Of a stretch of 64,000 nucleotides of DNA, positions 26,919 to 34,719 are shown piece by piece (the stretch's first letter is position 1; every line of letters begins with the position of its first letter). Both the position numbers and the translations under genes were made by a program. Origin of the DNA: Methylotuvimicrobium sp. KM2 (GTDB taxonomy: Bacteria; Pseudomonadota; Gammaproteobacteria; Methylococcales; Methylomonadaceae). The notes under the pieces were generated by a model. It did not search any database and had not been told where the DNA came from. It saw nothing but the letters and a program-made list of their open reading frames with translations. The stretch covers positions 4,658,300-4,722,299 of the forward strand of contig NZ_CP150634.1 in NCBI RefSeq assembly GCF_038051925.1, written 5' to 3'.

Positions 26919-27743
26919 TCAACTCAGCGCCGGGTTATGCTCGATTTGATAAATATAGCGCACCAGCGTTTCCTGTTCCGCGTGGTCCTTAAACCAACCG
27001 TTTTCGGCCATGCGAGCCTCGCACAGAAACGCGTTGCCTTCGGCGTCGAAATCGGCTCTGAGATTGTGCGAGTATTCGTAGTTTTTGATCCAGTGATTGC
27101 GCACGTTCGTCGTGAAGTCGTGCTGCATGTAATCGCTCGATAAACTTTTCAACACTTGATCCATGCGCGTATGCCCGGGGTTCAAAATCGATTCGGGATC
27201 ATGGTCTTCCTTGACCTGAAATGCCGCTACTATCATGCGTCCGCCGGGCTTCAGCTTCGCGTTAAGTTTGCGCAACGTCGCTCCGTAATCGCCCATGAAA
27301 TAGATCGAATCGATCGCTACGATAACGTCGTAATCGCCACCCGGCAGGTCGTCGTGAATCAGATCGACGCAGTGAAAATTCAGCATATCACGCTTGTCTT
27401 CGGTTCTGCGTAACGCCTGACCGACCGCGACATCGGCATAATCGAGGCCGAGTATCTCGCAACCGGCTTGCTCGTGAAGCTGCTCGGTAATATGGCCGTT
27501 AGAACAGCCGATTTCCATGACTTTCTCACCCGGTTTGAGCATCGCGGCCAAAAACGCCATTTCGTCGACATCCATCATGCCGTGCTGGCACAAATCGCGG
27601 CCGTATACCGCTTCGCAGAAACGCGCATGCGTCGGACTCTCCGCCGCGCGCCGGAAATATTCGTTGTACCACGCCTTCGAAAACATCTCCGCCTGCCCCC
27701 TATCGGCGGTGTGGCTCATCAGTTCGTTCATCGTTTGTTCCAT
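26919..27743 (-). CDS. Class I SAM-dependent methyltransferase, 274 aa
   Basis: Motif I of the Rossmann methyltransferase fold is clear (VMEIGCSNGHITEQ). It is followed by ILGLDYADVAVGQA (motif II, acidic residue binding the SAM ribose), DYDVIVAIDSIYFMGD (motif post-I/IV), and LNAKLKPGGRMIVAAF. The N-terminal 60 residues are helical, like small-molecule methyltransferases. It is encoded 48 bp downstream of a flavin monooxygenase-like gene on the same strand, so an oxygenation-methylation pair acting on one small molecule is plausible. An AGAGG site precedes the ATG at 27743. The substrate is unknown. Confidence 0.88.
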   Translation of the reverse strand: MEQTMNELMSHTADRGQAEMFSKAWYNEYFRRAAESPTHARFCEAVYGRDLCQHGMMDVDEMAFLAAMLKPGEKVMEIGCSNGHITEQLHEQAGCEILGLDYADVAVGQALRRTEDKRDMLNFHCVDLIHDDLPGGDYDVIVAIDSIYFMGDYGATLRKLNAKLKPGGRMIVAAFQVKEDHDPESILNPGHTRMDQVLKSLSSDYMQHDFTTNVRNHWIKNYEYSHNLRADFDAEGNAFLCEARMAENGWFKDHAEQETLVRYIYQIEHNPALS

Positions 27744-27791
27744 GCTGCTTTCGCCTCTCTAAATTTGGGAATGAAAATAGGCTGCAGGCCG

Positions 27792-28961
27792 TTAAAATTT
27801 GAAAAACGGCCATTCCGGTTCGAGTCCGAGCAATATTTGTCCGACCGATTCGAACTTGCTCGCGTTCAGAAAACCGTGCTGAGTAATGACATGAATGTCC
27901 CGAAAATGCCGCGCGAAACCGTAGTCCTCGCGAATGCCGGAAGCGCCGGCGATCTCGTGAATCAAGTCGACCGCCTGCGCGCATTCGAGCACGGCATGGG
28001 TCGAAGCGAGCTGTAACTTGCCTTTCATTTGCAGCGTGATCGCTTTGCCGGCAAGCGCTGCCTGCCAGGCTTCGTCGAATGCGCCGAAAAAGTAAGCGCG
28101 GCTCGCGCCGAGTTTCGCTTGGGCCTGCGCCAGTTGGGATTGGACGATGCTTTGCTTAATCAACGTCGTCGAACCGTATGCCGGTATTTTATTGCCGATC
28201 AAACCGAGCGCCTCGTCGATCGCCGCGCGTGTAATGCCGAGCGCCGGCGCGACCAATGCCGCGATCGCGGGCCAAATCGTCAACCGGTACAACGGGCCGG
28301 TATAAGCGCTGCCGGGATTGCGCAGCGGCCCCCACGGCGCGGCCCAATGTTCGGGGATGAAAACGTCGTCGACTTCGACATCATGACTGCCGCTGCCGCG
28401 CATGCCCATCGTGTTCCAATTGTCGACGATCTTGACCTTGTTGGCCGGAACCGCGATCAAACGCGTATCGGGCATGCCGCTCGAATCGACGCGCAGCGTA
28501 TCGCCGTCGTGCACGTTAGCGAAGCCGAGAAACACCGTCGCATGATACGCACCGCTGACGAACGACGTGCGCCCCGAAATTCGATAGCCGCCGTCGACCG
28601 GAACGGCCTTGCGCGCCGGATTGAAGGCGCCGACCGGAATCGCATCGCGCCCGAAGATTTCCCGCGCGGCCCGGTCGCCGAACCACGACGCGAACAGATC
28701 GTGCGCGGCGGCGATTTGCAGATTCCAGCCGGCCGCGCTGTCGATGCGCGAAACGGCCTCGATGATGCGGAAACCGGATACCGGATCAAGCTCGAAACCG
28801 TCGAAAACTTTCGGCCGCCACATCCGGTACAAACCGGCCTGTTGCATCGCCCGAGCGACCGGTTCAGACATTTTCCGCTCGCGCTCGGCCGCATCGGCAT
28901 ATTTACGAATGATCGGCGATATGTCTCGAACGGCTTCGAGTAGGGTTTCAGTCGCTGTCAT
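27792..28961 (-). CDS. Acyl-CoA dehydrogenase-fold group D flavin monooxygenase
   Basis: A 389-aa protein of the acyl-CoA dehydrogenase superfamily, in the branch of two-component flavin hydroxylases such as HsaA, DszC and HpaB-C2. Features are RADIDSAAGWN-like VSRIDSAAGWNLQIAAAH (about 91-108), GGYRISGRTSFVSGA, WNTMGMRGSGSHDVEVDDVF, and the C-terminal RHFRDIHVITQHG. This last motif supports a hydroxylase rather than a true dehydrogenase. The enzyme would need a separate flavin reductase, and none is encoded nearby. It is first in a two-gene operon with the methyltransferase, and GGAG precedes its ATG. The GC content is high. Confidence 0.85.
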   Translation of the reverse strand: MTATETLLEAVRDISPIIRKYADAAERERKMSEPVARAMQQAGLYRMWRPKVFDGFELDPVSGFRIIEAVSRIDSAAGWNLQIAAAHDLFASWFGDRAAREIFGRDAIPVGAFNPARKAVPVDGGYRISGRTSFVSGAYHATVFLGFANVHDGDTLRVDSSGMPDTRLIAVPANKVKIVDNWNTMGMRGSGSHDVEVDDVFIPEHWAAPWGPLRNPGSAYTGPLYRLTIWPAIAALVAPALGITRAAIDEALGLIGNKIPAYGSTTLIKQSIVQSQLAQAQAKLGASRAYFFGAFDEAWQAALAGKAITLQMKGKLQLASTHAVLECAQAVDLIHEIAGASGIREDYGFARHFRDIHVITQHGFLNASKFESVGQILLGLEPEWPFFKF

Positions 28962-29139
28962 TGATATCTCCAGGATTGTCCTTCGGTCTAGTGGCGGCCA
29001 TTATACAAAAACCTTACCAATATTAAGAATAATCGACACCGAAAATACCCGTTAGATTGCAGGCTACATTTAAACTGTAACCTTCATGAAGGTCTAGCCA
29101 TCGCCCCGGCAATTGAAAGTTCTCTGGTAGCGGAGGGTC

Positions 29140-29385
29140 CGGTCACTCGCCCGACAGGACGCCGTGAACCCAGCACCTAAATCATCCAAGATAGTTAACC
29201 ATAGCCAATGGACTATGGAATTTAGGTGCTGGGTGAATACGTCCCTGTAGGCTCGACGGCGGCTGTCCTTGCCGCCGACGCCTATCGATCGAGCAACCGC
29301 ACCCTCTTCGGAACCGACATTAGTTTTTTTATATCGTAAAATCAGATAAGGAATGCAAAACTGCGAAATTTCACAGTAAGATCAA
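29140..29385. repeat. R1-related composite repeat, copy F, carrying the 65-bp palindrome
   Basis: Closely similar to the copy near 5.47-5.70 kb over its whole length, including flanking words GGTCACTCGCCCGACAGGAC on the left and TTTCACAGTAAG on the right. Like that copy it contains the 65-bp palindrome at the TGAA site. The two are probably products of one composite that moved as a unit. Confidence 0.7.
29169..29233. mobile_element. 65-bp palindromic mini-element, copy 3
   Basis: Starts CCCAGCACCTAAATC and ends ATTTAGGTGCTGGG. It is flanked by TGAA on both sides (29165-29168 and 29234-29237). The left arm carries one change near its inner end. Confidence 0.85.
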
Positions 29386-29388
29386 TAT

Positions 29389-29566
29389 TTACTCCCTTTA
29401 TAGTCAAAAAATGGCTAACTTTATGAAGGTATGGGGTGTGGCTAGCGAGGATGTCGGCAGCAGGGAAAGCTGCCGTCAAGCCCCCATGGAAGGGTTTACG
29501 AAGGTCCTCGATAGACACATCTCACACCTTTTATTCTTAGACGGTTTTTCGATCAAAAGGGAGTAA
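29389..29566. repeat. R4 repeat, copy 1 (MITE-like)
   Basis: 178 bp with ends TTACTCCCTTTA and AAAAGGGAGTAA. Inner arms GGTATGGGGTGTGGCTAGCG and CACATCTCACACC are partial complements. The core contains GTCGGCAGCAGGGAAAGCTG and a CCATGGAAGGG/CGAAGGTCC stretch related to the core of R1 and R3. It encodes no protein. Confidence 0.75.
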
Positions 29567-29874
29567 TTCTTTGATTACCTCCATCGATATGTAAACTCGA
29601 AGTTTACATTCAGGAAATTATCCCATTCCCGAAGCTCCGTATTCTCTAGCCTCAAGCAGTTTTTTGACTAAATTTATTATCGAAAAACGCGAAGGTTTTT
29701 TAGATGAAAATTAATGCGCAAAAAGGATGATCCAAAAATGGACTCTTTGTTGCGATGACAGCAAAGCTTGCCTTTATGGCTGGCGTGTTTTTCTAGAAGT
29801 GGACAAAATTGCGACAAGAACCAAGTTATTAGACTTCGCTAATAAACTAGTTTTTTATAACCTATTGATTTGAT

Positions 29875-29961
29875 TGGTGCCTGAGGCCGGAATCGAACCG
29901 GCACGGTGTTGCCACCGAGGGATTTTAAGTCCCTTGCGTCTACCAATTTCGCCACCCAGGC
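29875..29961 (-). tRNA. tRNA-Leu (anticodon UAA)
   Basis: Read on the minus strand it starts GCCTGGGTGGCGAAATTGGT and ends with an encoded CCA. The seven-base acceptor arms are GCCTGGG and CTCAGGC, with one mismatch pair. The anticodon stem-loop is GGGACTTAAAATCCC, giving UAA, which reads UUA codons. A long variable arm (CTCGGTGGCAACACCG) marks it as a class II leucine tRNA. The T arm GCCGGTTCGATTCCGGC is intact. It stands alone, with no neighbouring tRNA. Confidence 0.97.
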
Positions 29962-30201
29962 ATTTGAGGATGTCGTAGAGCTGGTCATTGTACCTTATGC
30001 CAGACGGCATTCGCCAGTATTTTTTTGCTTGTGTTTTAATTTAAAGGGTACGGACCTTTCCTATTTTCCGTTACGTCTGTAAGTAAATTGATGAAACGGC
30101 GACCCATTGCAAATTGACGATAGCGGAAGCTTCTCCCGTTTTGCTATTGCCTGGATACAAGATACATTTTGAAATATATACTTTTCCTTGAGGAACTCGC
30201 T

Positions 30202-30873
30202 TTGCATTCATTATTTCTTCGTCCTTTTATATCCCGTTGCCTGTTGATAGCTTTGCTCTCAAGCCTTGGCTCGGTTGCCGCCGATACAAGCCGGCTTGCG
30301 GTCGGTCAATTCTCCGCAGGTAGCCTTGTCGGTTGGAAACCTAAGGCGTTTAAAGGTACGACACTTTATACCATCGAACTGCTCGACGATATTCGCGTGT
30401 TAAGAGCACAAAGCGAACAAGCTGCGTCCGGTTTATTTAAAGAGCAGCGTATCGATCTTCAAAAAACGCCTTATTTGAATTGGCGTTGGCGCATCGAAAA
30501 CCGTTTAGGAAATATCGACGAGCAAAGTAAGTCCGGCGACGATTATGCGGCTCGTATCTATGTGGTGGTTAGCGGCGGCTGGGCATTTTGGCGAACGCGG
30601 GCGATCAATTATGTTTGGGCCGGGAATTCGCCGAAAGGCATGGTCTGGCCGAATGCTTTTGCCGGCCAAAATGCGATAATGATCGCTTTGCGTTCGGCTG
30701 ACGACCAAACCGCTACTTGGTATCAGGAAAAACGGAACGTATTACGCGATTTGGAAGCGCAATTCGGCGAAGCTATTCGCTACATTGATGCCGTGGCATT
30801 GATGACCGATACCGATAATGCCGGCGGCAGCGCCGAAGCTTATTATGGCGACATCTATTTCTCGCGGGATTGA
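30202..30873 (+). CDS. DUF3047 domain protein, exported, 223 aa
   Basis: The N-terminus carries a signal sequence (FISRCLLIALLSSLGSVAAD), after which the mature protein begins with DTSRLAVGQFSAG. The body contains the elements of DUF3047: LNWRWRIEN, DDYAARIYVVV, INYVWAGN, and the late DTDNAGGSAEAYYGDIYF. The fold is probably a beta-sandwich like carbohydrate-binding modules; its function is not established. No ATG is available at the start. A TTG at 30202 has GAGG eight bases upstream and is preferred over the TTG at 30169. It is separated by 123 bp from the helicase gene. Confidence 0.85.
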   Translation: MHSLFLRPFISRCLLIALLSSLGSVAADTSRLAVGQFSAGSLVGWKPKAFKGTTLYTIELLDDIRVLRAQSEQAASGLFKEQRIDLQKTPYLNWRWRIENRLGNIDEQSKSGDDYAARIYVVVSGGWAFWRTRAINYVWAGNSPKGMVWPNAFAGQNAIMIALRSADDQTATWYQEKRNVLRDLEAQFGEAIRYIDAVALMTDTDNAGGSAEAYYGDIYFSRD

Positions 30874-30996
30874 TAAATTTGCGCGTTCCTAAGATAAAAG
30901 TCATTTCGTTATAACGTCAAAAATAAAACCGCGCATCGGCATTGTTTTGCGCAAAGTATATAATGACCGGTTTGCCGACTTTATTCAGACGTAGCA

Positions 30997-33900
30997 ATGA
31001 CCGATCAAAAGAAGATTTTAAGCTCCGATATCCGTTATGAATGCGGCGACTCCGCTTATACGCGCGGGCTCAGCTATTACCAAAGCGGCATGGTATCGAA
31101 AATGAACATTGTCGAAGAGGGGGACCGGCATGTCCAATTGACGTCCTCGGTCAAAGGGAGCGGTAACAACCATTATCAACAAAATATAAAAGTCACCTGG
31201 AACGACAAATTCAATAATGTTGAAATCTTCGGCTATTGCTCCTGTCCGATGCATTTTAACTGTAAGCATGTCGCGGCGGTTTGCCTTAAATACCGCAATG
31301 ACATGACCGACATGCCTATTAAAACCGCTAGCCATACATCAAGTTGGCTGGGTTGGCTCGAAACACTTAACAAACAAACATCCGCCAAATCGCCTTATCA
31401 AGATTTTCTTGCCTATACCCTGCTGCCGGCCTCGAAAAAAGGGGAGTTCAATCTCGATTTGACGATTACCCGTGAAAAGAAAACCGGCGGTCTATCCAAG
31501 GGCCGTAAAACTACAGTCAATAATCTGCGCTATGGATATGCTTCAAACACTTATTTTCAAGAAGGCGACGAAGAACTCATTCGTTTAATCACCGCTTTAC
31601 CCAGTACTTATGAAGGCGTACCGATCATTAACGGCGCGACTGGTTATTTGGTTATAACACAAGCCGTTAAAACCGGACGTTTGTTTTATCAGTCATTGGA
31701 TGAACCGGCGATAACGAACGGCGAATTACGCGATTTAAATTTCGAATGGCTCATGCAGGATAATGGCGATTTTCAGTTGGTATTGACCATCGAACATGAC
31801 GCTATTTTAATCTTGACCGAACCGCCGATGTATCTGGAACCGGCAAACGGTTTAATCGGGCCTTTGAATGTACATGGAATTGATTTTCAACAATTGCAAA
31901 AAATTCTGACGATTCCGCGTATTCCCGCCGAAGCCGCCGAAGAGTTTAGCGAGCGTTTAACGCTTCAGCATCCCGAATTACCTTTACCGCCGCCGCGCAG
32001 GATTGAAATCGTTGAACTGCGGGGTCAAAAGCCCCGCCCGAAACTGACATTGTTCGGCACGCAATTTACGACGTCGAATTATGTCCATGCAATGACGGTC
32101 GGTTTCGATTATGCCGGGCATATTTTTGCGGCGCATCCGCTCGAAAAAAATCAAGCGCACAGTTTTTATTCGAAAACGGATAATGCTTCAGCCGAACCGG
32201 AACGCCATGTTTGGGAAGTGATTAAAACCGAACAAGGCTTATTGCGTATCGCACGCGACCAGGATGCCGAATCCGAGGCGATTCAACGCTTAACCGTTCA
32301 AGGCTTTCGTTCGATGGATTGGCCCGGCAACACGGAATTTGTCATGACCGCACAGACGGATCCTTCTGACGCGAGCGGGGCGGTTCGTTGGGGTGCATTC
32401 TTGCAAAATACCGTTCCCGAACTGGAACAAGCCGGTTGGCTAATTGAAATTAACGATAGCTTTTTGATGAAATTCCAAGAAGCCGATACTTGGAATGCCG
32501 AAATCGACGAAAGCGGTAACGATTGGTTTGAAATGCGTTTTAATATTAACGTGGACGGTCAGTCGCTACCGCTTTTGCCTTTGATCATGCCGGTCTTGGA
32601 AAATTTTAAAGGAGACCAATTACCCGAAATGCTGAGCATTCCGATGGGCGAGCATCAATACTTAAACATTCCGTCGGAGCGTATCAAGCCGTTCTTGGAT
32701 ATCTTGTTCGAGTTATTCGATGCCGGTACTTACAGTGACCAGGGCGTATTGACCCTATCACGTTTTAATTCGGTCGCATTAGCCGATTTGGAAACGCACA
32801 GTTACGGCCTTTTCAGCCTAAAAGGCGGTAAGGCGCTTCGCGAAGTCGCTAAGAAGTTACGGGATTTCAAAGGTATCGCCAACGTTGTGCCGCCCGAAGG
32901 CTTGAATGCGCAATTGCGCGACTATCAACAACTAGGGCTCAATTGGCTGCAATTTATGCGCGAATATCAATTCGCGGGAATTTTGGCCGACGATATGGGG
33001 CTCGGTAAAACTATTCAAACGCTAGCGCATATCCAATTGGAAAAAGAGCAGGGGCGCTTGACTGCTCCCTGTCTAATCATCGCCCCGACCAGTCTGATGG
33101 GCAATTGGCGGCGCGAAGCCGAGCGCTTTACCCCAAGTTTGAGAGTCTTAATACTACAAGGCGTCGATCGAAAACAGCATTTTCATAAAATCAACGATTT
33201 CGATATCGTACTGACGACCTATCCTTTGTTGCCGCGCGACGAGGAGGCGCTGACCGAGCCCGATTATCATTATTTGATTCTCGACGAGGCGCAAATTATC
33301 AAAAACCCAAAGGCCAAGGCATCGGCCATCGTCAGAAGAATCAATGCGAATCATCGATTATGTTTAACCGGCACGCCGCTGGAAAATCACTTGGGCGAAT
33401 TATGGGCTCAATTCGATTTCTTGATGCCGGGCTTTCTCGGCGACAGCGCTTTTTTCAAGCGCATCTATCGTACGCCGATCGAGACCCACGGCGACTATAA
33501 GCAACGCAAGCGCTTGTCGCGCCGACTCGAACCTTTTTTACTGCGTCGGACCAAGCAAGAGGTTGCCAAGGAATTACCACCGAAAACTGAAATGATCCGA
33601 TCGGTGCCGCTAGACTCCAAACAGGCGGCCTTATACGAGAGTATAAGATTGACTATGGAAAAGAAGGTTCGCGATGCGATTGCGCAAAAAGGGTTGGCGC
33701 GCAGCCACATTACGATATTGGATGCCTTGCTGAAATTGCGCCAAACCTGCTGCGACCCGAGAACATTAAACTTGAAAGAGGCGCAAAAAGTCAAACAGTC
33801 GGCTAAACTCGATTTATTGATGGAGTTGCTGCCCGAGTTACTCGAGGAAGGCCGTAGGATTTTGGTATTCTCGCAATTCACGAAGATGATCGCACTCATC

Positions 33901-34314
33901 GAAGCGGAATTGAAAACCCGGAAAATTGCTTATAGTAAATTGACCGGCCAGACTAAAAACCGTGACGAAGCGATTAATTTATTTACCGGCGGCACAGTCG
34001 ACGTATTTCTGATTAGTCTCAAGGCGGGCGGTGTCGGCTTAAATCTTACCGAGGCAGACACAGTGATCATTTACGATCCTTGGTGGAATCCGGCAGTGGA
34101 AAGTCAAGCCGCCGATCGGGCTTATCGAATCGGTCAAGACAAGCCGGTATTCGTTTACAAGTTGATTACCGAAAACACGGTCGAAGAGAAAATTCTTGCC
34201 TTGCAGGAAAAAAAGCGTGCATTGGCGTCCGGAGTTTATCAGGAAAACAACGAGCAAGGTTTTAATTTGACCGCGGACGATTTGACCGCATTGTTCGATC
34301 CGGTACAGTCGTAG
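30997..34314 (+). CDS. SNF2-family helicase with N-terminal SWIM zinc finger
   Basis: A 1105-aa DNA translocase of the bacterial HepA/SNF2 type. The N-terminus has a SWIM zinc-binding motif with C81, C83, C89 and H91 (CSCP, then CKH). A long middle region of beta-rich sequence follows (130-620). The ATPase core begins around residue 640: LRDYQQLGLNWLQFM, the Walker A DDMGLGKTIQT, the DEAQ box (LDEAQIIKNP) and LTGTPLENHLGELW. The second lobe includes LVFSQFTKM, LKAGGVGLNLTEAD and the arginine finger region DRAYRIGQ. Proteins of this family remodel protein-DNA complexes or recycle RNA polymerase. It is a single gene; the specific role is unknown. Confidence 0.93.
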   Translation: MTDQKKILSSDIRYECGDSAYTRGLSYYQSGMVSKMNIVEEGDRHVQLTSSVKGSGNNHYQQNIKVTWNDKFNNVEIFGYCSCPMHFNCKHVAAVCLKYRNDMTDMPIKTASHTSSWLGWLETLNKQTSAKSPYQDFLAYTLLPASKKGEFNLDLTITREKKTGGLSKGRKTTVNNLRYGYASNTYFQEGDEELIRLITALPSTYEGVPIINGATGYLVITQAVKTGRLFYQSLDEPAITNGELRDLNFEWLMQDNGDFQLVLTIEHDAILILTEPPMYLEPANGLIGPLNVHGIDFQQLQKILTIPRIPAEAAEEFSERLTLQHPELPLPPPRRIEIVELRGQKPRPKLTLFGTQFTTSNYVHAMTVGFDYAGHIFAAHPLEKNQAHSFYSKTDNASAEPERHVWEVIKTEQGLLRIARDQDAESEAIQRLTVQGFRSMDWPGNTEFVMTAQTDPSDASGAVRWGAFLQNTVPELEQAGWLIEINDSFLMKFQEADTWNAEIDESGNDWFEMRFNINVDGQSLPLLPLIMPVLENFKGDQLPEMLSIPMGEHQYLNIPSERIKPFLDILFELFDAGTYSDQGVLTLSRFNSVALADLETHSYGLFSLKGGKALREVAKKLRDFKGIANVVPPEGLNAQLRDYQQLGLNWLQFMREYQFAGILADDMGLGKTIQTLAHIQLEKEQGRLTAPCLIIAPTSLMGNWRREAERFTPSLRVLILQGVDRKQHFHKINDFDIVLTTYPLLPRDEEALTEPDYHYLILDEAQIIKNPKAKASAIVRRINANHRLCLTGTPLENHLGELWAQFDFLMPGFLGDSAFFKRIYRTPIETHGDYKQRKRLSRRLEPFLLRRTKQEVAKELPPKTEMIRSVPLDSKQAALYESIRLTMEKKVRDAIAQKGLARSHITILDALLKLRQTCCDPRTLNLKEAQKVKQSAKLDLLMELLPELLEEGRRILVFSQFTKMIALIEAELKTRKIAYSKLTGQTKNRDEAINLFTGGTVDVFLISLKAGGVGLNLTEADTVIIYDPWWNPAVESQAADRAYRIGQDKPVFVYKLITENTVEEKILALQEKKRALASGVYQENNEQGFNLTADDLTALFDPVQS

Positions 34315-34719
34315 GCATTGATCCAATAAAAAGTATCTTGTCCACGAAACACGCGAAAATATTTGGCATTTTGGCTGGCCGGGGTTTGCAACCCCGCCCC
34401 GCTCGAAGGGACGACGAAGGCGACTCTCCCTCAGAGGGTGTTAATGCACTGTGGGAGCGATCCCCAGATCGCGATTTCGAGGCCGTGAATGTCAAGTTAC
34501 AATAAATAGCATCAAGGCCACATTGTCTAAGATTGCTAAAAGGTAATACATGACTTATGTATAGCGATGAGATCCGTAAATTGGGAAAGCAATACGGATT
34601 GACCGTTTTTTTAGCTTGATGCGCATGGGTTTGCAATCCCAGCCTAAACCGTTTAAAAAATGCAAACTTCGTGTAATCTGTGACCATTGAGATCAATCAT
34701 AATAACCGGGCCTTAAACG
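34315..34719. other. Intergenic region with an inverted copy of a 29-bp word
   Basis: No gene. Contains GGGGTTTGCAACCCCG (34385-34400), a hairpin also found at 55.08 kb. At 34449-34477 it contains the 29-bp word that is an exact inverted copy of 25284-25312. The promoter of the Wzz-like gene should lie near 34600-34700. Confidence 0.55.

Larger units (their letters stand above)
28962..29874. other. Long intergenic region with two repeat elements
   Basis: No gene is supported. It contains an R1-like composite copy (29140-29385) and an R4 element (29389-29566). A compact palindrome at 29588-29608 (ATGTAAACT and AAGTTTACAT arms) could be an operator or decayed repeat. 29610-29874 is AT-rich, without recognisable genes. 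Confidence 0.55.
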
